A DNA stretch of 9,166 bases from an uncultured Ruminococcus sp. (GCA_905199285.1 CAJKFZ010000103.1:1-9166); one strand, 5' to 3'. Positions 1 to 6,827 are shown, counted from the first letter of the stretch. Program-made: numbers and translations. Notes: generated from the sequence alone by a model not told the origin.

Positions 1-578
1 ATTCCATTTGAACTTAATGACATTGTCAAAACGAGATCTTCATTTACAAGATTATGAATTTTATATCCAGTTCCGCACCATTCAAACCTAAATTTTTGGT
101 TATCATTTCCGTTTTAATCGTACATAATTAACGATGTTCCAGCATCTGCAGAAGCACCTTGAATATCAAGATAATCCTTTTTTGAAAAAGTATCTAATGC
201 TTCGATAGTGTATATTTCATCATTAAGAAAATCATATACATTGGCAAGGATTTCAGGTTTATTTAACGGATCAGGATCTTCTATATCTGCATATCCGTCT
301 AGATCTGTATCGTCACCAGTTTCAGGGTTGGAGTTCATAATAAATTGAATCCCAACAATCTCCTTGGCTCCTGTAATTGACTGTGGTATTACTTTCGTTT
401 CATATTTTGGTTCAATTTCTTGACCGTCCTCAAGTCCGTCTTTATCCGTATCTTTTTGTTGGTAATCAGTATGGATTATTTGACCATTCTGCACTCGCAT
501 TCCAGATTGTTCAAAAATATCATAAAGACCATCTTTGTCATAATCATCAAAATCAAGGAATTGATCTGTACCTAACTT
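1..578 (-). pseudogene. 3' part of the VWA/TSP3 surface protein gene, beyond an in-frame TAG; contains a second in-frame stop
   Basis: Reading on in the same frame past the TAG at 579-581 gives uninterrupted sense codons. They encode further thrombospondin type 3 calcium motifs (DKDGLYDIFE, DTDKDGLEDGQEI, DTDLDGYADIED) and then a ricin-type beta-trefoil segment (YLDIQGASADAGTSLIMYD). A TAA at 114-116 interrupts this, yet the same frame resumes with NGNDNQKFRFE and GYKIHNLVNEDLVLTM, the usual NQKF-type core of such lectin repeats, and stays open to the window edge. The domain clearly spans the stop, so the TAA is a lesion and not the natural end. An open stretch with an ATG lies at 114-500, but it has no Shine-Dalgarno sequence and starts mid-domain, so I do not read it as an independent gene. 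No frameshift is seen: both lesions are single in-frame stops. Ricin-type domains normally bind carbohydrate; the role here would be extracellular attachment (inference). Confidence 0.8.
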
Positions 579-2678
579 CTAGTAAATATCAACAAGTTCA
601 TCAGCAGTAATAGCCTTATAAAACTCACCGCCGGTATACTCAGCCATATGTTTAAGAACATTATCCCATGATGATGTGCCGAATCCGACAGTAAAGATAG
701 TTATATCAGCATCTTTAGCCTTTTTTAAAATATCGTCACTAACATTACAGCCTCCATCCGACATAAAAATAATATTTTTATGTGCTGTTTTTGATTCTGA
801 TTTAAATAACTCAACTGATTTTGAAATTGAAGAATTAAAATCATTTCCGCCTGAAGAATAAATTTTGTTTAATGTATTCAGTAATGTAGTCTTATCTGTT
901 AAAGGTGTAAAGCCGCATAACCATTTTGGAGGATAATCTTCAGCTAAAATGGCAATTCTATCGGTTGAACGTGCAGATTCTATAAATTTTTCAGCAGCCG
1001 CTTTCCGTCCTTTAGCTTGTAGATCATTAGAATACATACTTCCGGAGCAATCTATAACTAATATGGTATCAAATCCTGTTGGATCATGAGAATCTATTTC
1101 TGAATATAAATCAGATGCCCATGCGTCAAACCAAACCTGCTGATCAACAAGCATATATTCACTGAAATGTGTAGTTTCTATACTTACTGTACTGTTTTCT
1201 GAATCACGTGTAGTTTCCATTTCTACATAAGTTTGATTTTCTTCATCATACCATAAAAACAGCAGATTGTCAAATGATGTGTTTCCAAGCTTGGATTTAT
1301 TAACGTTAAAGGTAATTGTGGCTTTATCAAATTGTGATGTAGAATTAATCTCAAATGGTTCTCCAACAAGACCTACTAAATCCGAAGACAGTATATCCTT
1401 ATTCATCATACTTTCTACAGAAGTAGTTTTTTGAAGATTCCCTGTGCCTTCCATTGAGACAATAATTTCCTCAACAGCACAGTCCTCATTCTCTACTATA
1501 TGCGTAAAGGTCTGATAAAATTTCTCATCCCCGTCAAGAATACCATTTTCGTCTGTATCGGGGTTAGTAGGATCAGTTCCAAGATAGATCTCATCGCCGT
1601 CCTCTAAATCATCGTCATCGGTATCCTTCTTTAATGGATCAGTACCATAAGTATTGATTTCTTCTCCATCTTTAAGTCCGTCACCATCTGAATCCTCATT
1701 CCACGGATCGGTTGTAAGGATATATTCCTCAAGATTTGTTAAACTATCTTCGTCAAAATCTTCATCACCATCATTAATGTCATTATTGTCGGAATCAGGC
1801 TTTACAGGGTCTGTGTATGTAACTAATATCTCATATCCATCGGGTAACCCATCACCATCTGTGTCGGAATTATGTGGATCAGTACCTATTTCTATTTCAA
1901 TTAAATCAGGTAATATGTCTTCATCTGAATCAGGTAAATATTTCCATTCCTCATAAGGAATATTAAGCGGTTCAGATGCAGTTCCTGTAAATTCAGCCAT
2001 ACTCCCGCTATAGTTAGCGTTTACGATTGGACAGTTGAAAGTTATTGTATCCGCAATAATGACAACATTGTTGAGATTCAGATTCTGAGCCGTTATCTCA
2101 ACGTTGCCGAAAGGAGCATATACCAGACCATTAAGATTAACGTTCTGGCTGTCAATTACAATATCTCCATACTTTGAAAAGATGACAGAATTGTTTGTGT
2201 TTTTTACCTCGCCGTTAAGGGTAACATCTTCAAAGGCTTTAAGCGCCGTGTTGATATTTATGTTGCCTGTAAGAGTAGCATTACCCTCAACCTCCAGCGG
2301 ATCATTGATGTTTATGTTTATTTCTTCAAGAGTGTAATCCTCCGAATATTCATCAACATTATTGCCTGAAAAGTAGGCTGAATCAATCTTATCAAAGATA
2401 TAGCTCATTTCTTCGTCAGCATTCTCAGTTTTCGTACCATTAACGTTCAAATTCCCATTTGAAACAATTGTGCCGTTTGTCGCTATATTTCCATTCACAC
2501 AGAAATTGTTAGCATTAATGGTGATAGCTCCTTCTGTATCAGAAGCGGCAAACATTGTATAGGGATACTTTTCTGCTGCCTCCTCTGCGACTGCGGGCAA
2601 ACTCGGCAAAAGAGTTGCCGCCATAGCTGCACTCATTACGCCGGAAAGTATTCGTTTGAAGTTGTTTTTAAGTTTCAT
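579..2678 (-). CDS. secreted VWA-domain protein with calcium-binding TSP3 repeats, probably truncated by a nonsense codon
   Basis: This ORF encodes 699 residues from the ATG at 2678, chosen because AGAGGAGG lies just upstream and a signal peptide follows at once (about 1-31, basic MKLKNNFKR then a hydrophobic stretch ending near AVAEE). A longer in-frame start at 2738 lacks a ribosome site and would bury the signal. Residues 50-225 form a run of short beta repeats rich in N, G, V and I, resembling bactofilin-like or beta-helical arrays. Residues 250-385 hold about six DxDxDG-type calcium motifs such as DTDGDGLPDG and DSDGDGLKDG. Residues 536-695 are a von Willebrand A domain with the MIDAS start DCSGS (543-547) and an SDGG aspartate (641). 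The usual GGT threonine is replaced (GGND, 610-613). The TAG at 579-581 falls directly after the VWA domain, and homologous-looking sequence continues in frame beyond it. The full-length ancestor was a modular surface adhesin; the surviving ORF could still give a soluble VWA protein. Its ligand is unknown. Confidence 0.85.
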   Translation of the reverse strand: MKLKNNFKRILSGVMSAAMAATLLPSLPAVAEEAAEKYPYTMFAASDTEGAITINANNFCVNGNIATNGTIVSNGNLNVNGTKTENADEEMSYIFDKIDSAYFSGNNVDEYSEDYTLEEINININDPLEVEGNATLTGNININTALKAFEDVTLNGEVKNTNNSVIFSKYGDIVIDSQNVNLNGLVYAPFGNVEITAQNLNLNNVVIIADTITFNCPIVNANYSGSMAEFTGTASEPLNIPYEEWKYLPDSDEDILPDLIEIEIGTDPHNSDTDGDGLPDGYEILVTYTDPVKPDSDNNDINDGDEDFDEDSLTNLEEYILTTDPWNEDSDGDGLKDGEEINTYGTDPLKKDTDDDDLEDGDEIYLGTDPTNPDTDENGILDGDEKFYQTFTHIVENEDCAVEEIIVSMEGTGNLQKTTSVESMMNKDILSSDLVGLVGEPFEINSTSQFDKATITFNVNKSKLGNTSFDNLLFLWYDEENQTYVEMETTRDSENSTVSIETTHFSEYMLVDQQVWFDAWASDLYSEIDSHDPTGFDTILVIDCSGSMYSNDLQAKGRKAAAEKFIESARSTDRIAILAEDYPPKWLCGFTPLTDKTTLLNTLNKIYSSGGNDFNSSISKSVELFKSESKTAHKNIIFMSDGGCNVSDDILKKAKDADITIFTVGFGTSSWDNVLKHMAEYTGGEFYKAITADELVDIY

Positions 2679-2699
2679 AACTTCCTCCTCTGTTTCCGC
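2679..2699 (-). promoter_or_regulatory. ribosome-binding site that decides the start of the VWA protein gene
   Basis: On the minus strand AGAGGAGG precedes the ATG at 2678 with a spacer of about five bases. It rules in this ATG over the upstream in-frame ATGs at 2738 and 2720, which lack such a site. Confidence 0.8.
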
Positions 2700-2736
2700 A
2701 ATACGCCGAATAAACTCCATATATTCGGAATACTGC

Positions 2737-2766
2737 ATATTATCAGTCCGTATTGTAATCGTTCAA
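2737..2766 (-). promoter_or_regulatory. probable promoter of the VWA surface protein gene
   Basis: On the minus strand TTGAAC (2761-2766) and TAATAT (2737-2742) are separated by 18 bases, and a TG one base before the -10 gives an extended -10. This predicts a leader of about 50 nt ending at the strong ribosome site of the gene starting at 2678. A 6-bp inverted repeat, TTGGTT/AACCAA (2769-2774 and 2787-2792), lies immediately upstream of the -35 and could be an operator. The match to the consensus is moderate. Confidence 0.5.
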
Positions 2767-2858
2767 TATTGGTTCTATGTCGGACAAACCAAAAATTCAT
2801 ATACCTTAGTCCATTGGAATCACCGAACCTCTCTGCATAAAGCATAAAATGTAGATTA

Positions 2859-3278
2859 TTATGAAACCTCCGTACTGTAAACGGTAATCGTTTCGTAGGA
2901 CGTTCCCTTGTAGACCTTTGCAACTGTTGTAACGCGGTAGGTTCCGCTACCAATTGGTGAGTACGAGTTAGGATAACTACAGTACCAGCTGTTAAAAGTT
3001 TCGTTCCAGTCGATTATCTTGCGCCAAGACATTCCGTCTTTTACCTGCAAGGTCTGAGTTACAACGATTTTGGTCATTGTACCCGATATTCCGTAAACTG
3101 TGCTTTTACAGGATGCTACACCGCCGGAAATAGTCAAATTACAATTGACACTATCCGTATATAAATAACAGGGAGAAACAACACTTCCATTATCAGGTGG
3201 AACAGCAGCCGACACCGTAGTTCCTCCCACCAAGCAGAAAATCAGGCAAGCCATAAAAACAGGTACAATTTTTTTCAT
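2859..3278 (-). CDS. small secreted beta-rich protein (DUF6147-like)
   Basis: This gene encodes 139 residues. The start at 3278 has a strong TAGGAGGAG ribosome site ten or so bases upstream. Residues 1-24 form a clear Sec signal peptide (MKKIVP, a hydrophobic core, then TVSAA), so the mature protein is exported. The mature part is about 115 residues, rich in T, S, Y and V, with alternating polar and hydrophobic residues typical of a beta sandwich, and has four cysteines (37, 46, 57, 100). The motif pattern (CKSTVYGISG, KIVVTQTLQ, GTYRVTTVAKVYKG) is like a small secreted family common in gut clostridia that I place near DUF6147; that assignment is from memory and no enzymatic motif is visible. 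It lies between the sigma/anti-sigma operon and the VWA protein gene. An attenuator-like hairpin sits directly before its ribosome site, so it may be expressed by read-through from the sigma operon. Confidence 0.85.
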   Translation of the reverse strand: MKKIVPVFMACLIFCLVGGTTVSAAVPPDNGSVVSPCYLYTDSVNCNLTISGGVASCKSTVYGISGTMTKIVVTQTLQVKDGMSWRKIIDWNETFNSWYCSYPNSYSPIGSGTYRVTTVAKVYKGTSYETITVYSTEVS

Positions 3279-3292
3279 AATATCTCCTCCTA

Positions 3293-3333
3293 CAAAAAAT
3301 ATGAGTGCAAGAGAAATTTTTCCTCTTACACTC
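3293..3333 (-). terminator. rho-independent terminator or attenuator between the sigma operon and the secreted-protein gene
   Basis: The minus strand forms an 11-bp stem (3323-3333 with 3303-3313, one G-U wobble) around a 9-base loop, followed by ATATTTTTTG. This is a standard intrinsic terminator shape. It lies 45 bases after the stop of the membrane protein gene (3379) and ends immediately before the AGGAGG of the gene starting at 3278. Almost no room remains for a separate promoter between the hairpin and that gene, and I see no good -35/-10 pair across it. Confidence 0.75.
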
Positions 3334-3378
3334 TTAATGACAACAAAATTTTTGGTTTTGTGAGCTGTTTTTCAAAAT

Positions 3379-4056
3379 TCATTTCGATTTTGTAGACTTG
3401 CACAATTCTAGCACATCATCTTTGTTTATATTGCTCTTTATTTGTAAGATATACCTCCCATTATTCCACATAATACAGAAATCATGGTTGGTACTTTGAA
3501 TAAGATATTCCTGTTCTGATTCATCAGTGTAGTGTTCAAGTTCAGAATGTTCGTTATCAAAATAACCTGAGTAACTATCATGAACGAATTGCTCGAAAAA
3601 GATATATTTATCTCCATTAAAATAAGCGGCAAAGAGAGTTCCGCTGTCCCGGTTATAATCATATAATTCAAAACCGTCGGGCAGATTTGAGATCGCATAT
3701 TCTTCTTCGATAGTTGCCGGATAATCTTTTTCAGTATCGCTGTTTACCGAAACGGCAGTGTGATCTCCAAAGATACTCATAAAGAAATCATGAACCGCCT
3801 CACGCACCGCTTCAACGCTCAGCGAGGATGCCGACAAAATTATTATGACAGCCGCTATACAAGCCGCTCGTCTTCCTCCGGTACATATCAGATTAAAATA
3901 CGGTTTATTTCTTCTCCGTATAAGCTTATCCATTTTACGTTCAAACTTTTCCGAGAATTCGGCATTAACATCAAAATTTACAGAATCAATAAATTCATCA
4001 AGCTGAGGTTCGAAAGCGTCGTCTATAGCTTTTGATAATATCGAATAGTTATCCAT
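3379..4056 (-). CDS. single-pass membrane protein with DUF4367-like outer domain, probable anti-sigma partner
   Basis: This gene encodes 225 residues from the ATG at 4056, which has AAGGAGGG nicely spaced upstream. The longer open frame to 4176 lies inside the preceding sigma gene and is not used. The N-terminal 60 residues are charged and cytoplasmic in character (acidic then RRRNK). Residues 64-82 are one hydrophobic membrane segment (AACIAAVIIILSASSLSV). The rest is acidic and presumably extracytoplasmic, with the pattern SNLPDGFELYDY and a C-terminal MWNNGRYILQI strand. This matches the DUF4367 type, whose members commonly sit next to ECF sigma genes in clostridia. Its start overlaps the stop of the sigma gene by 8 bp, so the two are translationally coupled. 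A role in holding that sigma factor until an outside signal arrives is inferred from this arrangement. No zinc-binding anti-sigma (HxxxCxxC) motif is present, so any inhibition would use a different fold. Confidence 0.85.
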   Translation of the reverse strand: MDNYSILSKAIDDAFEPQLDEFIDSVNFDVNAEFSEKFERKMDKLIRRRNKPYFNLICTGGRRAACIAAVIIILSASSLSVEAVREAVHDFFMSIFGDHTAVSVNSDTEKDYPATIEEEYAISNLPDGFELYDYNRDSGTLFAAYFNGDKYIFFEQFVHDSYSGYFDNEHSELEHYTDESEQEYLIQSTNHDFCIMWNNGRYILQIKSNINKDDVLELCKSTKSK

Positions 4057-4588
4057 TATAAATGCCCTCCTTTTCAAGTAGCTTTGCAAGGCTATCATTT
4101 GCGTGCTGAAAACGCTGCCTTGCTGCAGCATTGGAAATATGCAACGCCGATGAAATTTCACTGTAACCCATGCCAAGAGTGATCCTCAAGTAAAGGATTT
4201 CCTGATCGGTATATGAAAGCCTCCTGATACAATCAACTATATTGTCGTAATTTCTATCGCAAAGCGATTCGTCTGTTAATTCGGGAATATCTTCACTTAA
4301 TTGCATAGTTTTAATGTGTTCCTTTTCTTTTTTCAGCAAATTCAAAGATGCGTTTCTAACAGTAATGACAATATAATAGTCCAATTTGTGAGATTCTAAA
4401 TTTTTAATTTTTTGAAAACTTTTTGCGAGACTAAAGAAAGCCTCCGAACAAGCTTCTTCGGCTAACGCTTTATTTTGCAAAATATTAAACGCAATCGCAT
4501 AAGCTTTTGACTTATTTTGATTATATAAATCCTCAAATGATTTCTTATCGTCTTCATCATCAATTAATGTTAAGTATAATGCAAGCAT
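4049..4588 (-). CDS. ECF-type sigma-70 family RNA polymerase sigma factor
   Basis: This gene encodes 179 residues beginning MLALYLTLIDDEDDKKSFEDLY, a start typical of the ECF-like sigma factors of Ruminococcus and relatives. The ATG at 4588 has GGGGAG six bases upstream; an earlier in-frame ATG at 4624 overlaps the previous gene and lacks a good site. Region 2 spans about 17-90 (AFNILQNKALAEEACSEAFF, then the NLES...YIVITVRNASLNLLKKEK stretch). Region 4 spans about 117-172 (LSYTDQEILYLRITLGMGYSEISSALHISNAAARQRFQ), a helix-turn-helix for the -35 element. There is no region 1 or 3. It follows the larger sigma gene by 13 nt and overlaps the membrane protein gene by 8 bp, so all sit in one transcript. 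Its likely targets are cell-surface genes, possibly those downstream (inference). Confidence 0.93.
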   Translation of the reverse strand: MLALYLTLIDDEDDKKSFEDLYNQNKSKAYAIAFNILQNKALAEEACSEAFFSLAKSFQKIKNLESHKLDYYIVITVRNASLNLLKKEKEHIKTMQLSEDIPELTDESLCDRNYDNIVDCIRRLSYTDQEILYLRITLGMGYSEISSALHISNAAARQRFQHANDSLAKLLEKEGIYNG

Positions 4589-4601
4589 AATGTCTCCCCA
4601 T

Positions 4602-5510
4602 TTATTTATGTTTATCAGTTTCATACCGCAAAGTCAAAAACTCCGCCAACCCCTGTAATTTCGCCTTAAACTCATCAGATATTTCAATGGACTCATCTGT
4701 TGCCCTGCCTTCCAAGGCATCCTTAACCGCTCGGTGACACAACCTCCACCATTTCAACTTACTCCCGTTATGATATTCCTTGCGAAGAGTCTCCATTTCA
4801 GAATTAACAGCCTTGTTCACAGTGTTTCTTGTGATCAGCATATAGTTCGCAATGTCGTTAACGGAGGTCTCTTCATAACCGAATACTCCATATTTTCTGC
4901 CGAGAATTTCTCTGTCCCTTGCTGATAAGTTTTCAAACAATTCCTTGAAAAGCTCAATACAGACTTCAATGTAAACCTTGTTATCGAGGTGCAGATCGTT
5001 AACGCCAAGTTTCGGATTTTCAAAGTACTCGATTCCATTCTCGGTTTCAGTCCGGATCATCAGCGTTTCCGTCTTAAAGGAAAATGAAAGACAGCTTTGT
5101 ACGGTTTTCCTGTCCATACCGAGATCTTTGGCAATATCCGAATTGGACATACCTTCATTATGCAGCTTACGGCATCTTTGAATGTTCGAGAAATTGGAAT
5201 GCGAAAGTCCTATGGGAGAACTGAATTGTTCAATAAACTCCTGCATTGCATAGCGAAGTCGGGGAGTGAGGTATGTCAGCAGACTGCACTTGCTGACGTC
5301 ATACTGTTTTGCCCTAAGCTTTTCAAAGAACGTAAGACAGCCAACCTGAACAAGGTCGTCAAAGGTATCGCTGAAACGCAGATAGTTTTTGTAGTCCTTT
5401 GCAGTCTCAGCGGCAACGCTTTGTATGAACCCGACATTCCGCTCGTACAGATCATATAACGCTTGCGTATCTCCGTCATAATATTTTAGAATCAGTTCCT
5501 CATTTGTCAT
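4602..5510 (-). CDS. sigma-70 family sigma factor with regions 2, 3 and 4
   Basis: This gene encodes 302 residues starting MTNEELILKYYDGDTQ at 5510. The open frame extends to 5603, but the extra part lies inside the preceding gene; AAAGGCGG upstream of 5510 supports the start. Residues 20-95 resemble sigma region 2 (DDLVQVGCLTFFEKL, SLLTYLTPRLRYAMQEFI). Residues 105-142 look like a region 3 helix-turn-helix (SNIQRCRKLHNEGMSNSDIAKDLGMDRKTVQ). Residues 188-246 are region 4 (LSARDREILGRKYGVF, SVNDIANYMLITRNTVNKAV). About 55 C-terminal residues beyond region 4 (WWRLCHRAVKDALEG onward) are not part of the usual sigma core. The start overlaps the upstream zinc-ribbon gene by 11 bp, indicating coupled translation. 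Its size and region 3 set it apart from the ECF factor next to it. Having both in one operon is the notable point. It could be a specialised group 3 sigma or a sigma-like regulator that no longer programs promoters. Confidence 0.87.
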   Translation of the reverse strand: MTNEELILKYYDGDTQALYDLYERNVGFIQSVAAETAKDYKNYLRFSDTFDDLVQVGCLTFFEKLRAKQYDVSKCSLLTYLTPRLRYAMQEFIEQFSSPIGLSHSNFSNIQRCRKLHNEGMSNSDIAKDLGMDRKTVQSCLSFSFKTETLMIRTETENGIEYFENPKLGVNDLHLDNKVYIEVCIELFKELFENLSARDREILGRKYGVFGYEETSVNDIANYMLITRNTVNKAVNSEMETLRKEYHNGSKLKWWRLCHRAVKDALEGRATDESIEISDEFKAKLQGLAEFLTLRYETDKHK

Positions 5511-6630
5511 TCTTAACCGCCTTTGGTCTGCCTCTTTTTGGAGCGTCAAAACCGCATAACTTGTACAGATTTTCTGACTGCATCTGCCGTTCAAATTCCT
5601 CATTGCTGAATTCGGGAGAGGTCATTGCTGTGTGATAAAGCCCTTCTGCCTTGCGTAAGAGAGCAGATTTTTGTTCTACATTTATCGCTTTTCTTTGATA
5701 GCTGCGCATAACCCTGTTAAGACAACGTCGATATGACTGATATTTCGGATTATCTGTGTTTTCTTCCTTTATGCGCACAGTCCGGTAAGCCATCTGATTA
5801 CAGGTAAACCTCGGATTTTCAGGCGCAGGCTTATCGCAGTATCTTGTTTTGTAGCCTTTGGTCATAAGAAAAAATCGTCCGCAGTTCTCGCATTTGCGTA
5901 TATGATGTCCTGCCATAAGACCCTTTAGAAAATCGACTTTTAACAGCGATTGCAGCTTGTGGACATGAAAATATTCCGCAATTACATACTCTCCGCAGCC
6001 CTCGGTTGTCTCTTTGGGGATCATACTCATTTCAAGAAAATCAGCGCTTGTATAAGACATATATTCGTTCATAATAGGATTTGCGATCATCTTGTACGCC
6101 ATAGGATTTGTAAGAAAGTCATAGTAAGCGGCGGCAAAATTTTCGGAATCAAGCTTTTTTAGATGTGACAGAAAGTCGTTTACAAAGTAATACATTGTTT
6201 TATTGAAATTAAATATATCGTCGATCACAGGTTTGTAAAGAATTGCAGTCTTGTAATAAAGCTCCCAAGTTTCGTGATCGATCATTGTATCGTCTATATC
6301 AGTAAATCGTTCGAAAAATCCGGCAGCATTCTGAGTATCAAGAACCTGAAATATTTTATGCTTTTTCAAAGCCGTATCTATTTCAATCATAATTCTGTTC
6401 AGCTTGAGCCAATCCTCTTTCGTTGGCGGTATATATTCAACGGCAATATCCTTTTCAGCATTGATTTCATGGTTCATTATGTATTCCGCCGATCTATACT
6501 TATCATATATCTCTTCAAATTCGGCAGGAGGTATATTCATACATGATGCCGAAAGCTCGCCCAGTAAAAAGTCCCGACCATTGACCTCGATCATATTTCC
6601 TTTGACATAAAAACAAATATCGTTAAACAT
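5500..6630 (-). CDS. zinc-ribbon protein with C-terminal AT-hook-like tail (probable DUF6076)
   Basis: This gene encodes 376 residues. The start at 6630 has GAGGTG upstream. The first ~240 residues are largely helical with many aromatic and acidic residues and no recognisable catalytic motif. Residues 247-277 hold a four-cysteine zinc site (C247, C250, C265, C277) in CENCGRFFL / YCDKPAPENPRFTC, the arrangement I associate with DUF6076 proteins of clostridia. A basic helical stretch follows (RRCLNRVMRSYQRKA). The extreme C-terminus carries KRGRPK (365-370), which matches the GRP core of an AT-hook, so DNA binding is plausible. The last codons overlap the start of the sigma gene by 11 bp. This is the first gene of the operon and directly follows its promoter, so it may be the regulator or input component of the sigma cassette (inference). 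No experimental function is known to me. Confidence 0.75.
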   Translation of the reverse strand: MFNDICFYVKGNMIEVNGRDFLLGELSASCMNIPPAEFEEIYDKYRSAEYIMNHEINAEKDIAVEYIPPTKEDWLKLNRIMIEIDTALKKHKIFQVLDTQNAAGFFERFTDIDDTMIDHETWELYYKTAILYKPVIDDIFNFNKTMYYFVNDFLSHLKKLDSENFAAAYYDFLTNPMAYKMIANPIMNEYMSYTSADFLEMSMIPKETTEGCGEYVIAEYFHVHKLQSLLKVDFLKGLMAGHHIRKCENCGRFFLMTKGYKTRYCDKPAPENPRFTCNQMAYRTVRIKEENTDNPKYQSYRRCLNRVMRSYQRKAINVEQKSALLRKAEGLYHTAMTSPEFSNEEFERQMQSENLYKLCGFDAPKRGRPKAVKNDK

Positions 6631-6671
6631 AATTACACCTCAAGGCTGTCGTTTTTACAGTTTCCAAATTA

Positions 6672-6700
6672 AGTATATCATATTTTGTCGTAATATGCAA
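6672..6700 (-). promoter_or_regulatory. extended -10 promoter of the zinc-ribbon/sigma operon
   Basis: On the minus strand TTGCAT (6695-6700) is followed after exactly 17 bases by TATACT (6672-6677), with TGA directly before the -10. This is a good housekeeping-type promoter and would start the transcript about 35 bases before the ATG at 6630. Three copies of TGTCGT (plus strand 6647-6652, 6686-6691, 6708-6713) lie downstream of, inside and upstream of it and may be regulator sites. Confidence 0.7.
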
Positions 6701-6766
6701 CAGAAAATGTCGTGTTGAGTGAAAATTAAATGTTACATGATTTTATTCATTTTCCGGATTTCCGCA

Positions 6767-6772
6767 TATAAT
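6767..6772 (+). promoter_or_regulatory. TATAAT -10 element facing the mobile-element genes
   Basis: A consensus TATAAT faces right. The best -35 at 17 bases spacing is TATTCA (6744-6749), which is poor. Transcripts from here would meet the hairpin terminator at 6787-6827 within about 50 bases, so the element may only feed an attenuated leader or short RNA. Tentative. Confidence 0.35.
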
Positions 6773-6786
6773 AATATCAGAGGGTT

Positions 6787-6827
6787 AAAAACGCGGCGCA
6801 GATTTAGTTTTCTGCGGCGCGTTTTTT
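6787..6827 (+). terminator. strong GC-rich intrinsic terminator
   Basis: A 12-bp stem (6791-6802 with 6811-6822, one G-G mismatch, mostly G-C pairs) encloses an 8-base loop and ends in TTTTTT. A run of A on the left pairs with the T tract, so it could work in both directions. No gene on the plus strand ends before it in the window. It either insulates the divergent operon from the mobile-element genes or attenuates a leader starting near 6779. Confidence 0.7.

Noticed and set aside
114..500. Independent 128-residue protein on the minus strand
   Set aside because: It starts mid-domain without a ribosome site, is in frame with the upstream VWA gene across a TAG, and continues as ricin-like sequence after its own TAA. 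It is treated as the 3' part of one broken gene.
1550..1940. Tandem DNA repeat array or CRISPR-like structure
   Set aside because: The periodicity comes from the coding of diverged DxDxDG calcium motifs; units vary in length and sequence and there are no identical repeats with spacers.
1654..1956. Plus-strand serine/proline-rich ORF
   Set aside because: The S-rich repeats are simply the antisense of the aspartate-rich calcium repeats (GAT/GAC read backwards).
1..2678. Reassigned stop codons (TAG and TAA read as glutamine)
   Set aside because: Other genes here end properly at TAA (4602-4604, 2859-2861) and TAG (7633-7635) and contain no in-frame TAG or TAA, so the standard bacterial code applies.
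2675..2953. 92-residue minus-strand ORF between the secreted protein and VWA genes
   Set aside because: It overlaps the 3' end of the secreted-protein gene in another frame and covers the VWA promoter and leader; its composition is not protein-like and it lacks a ribosome site.
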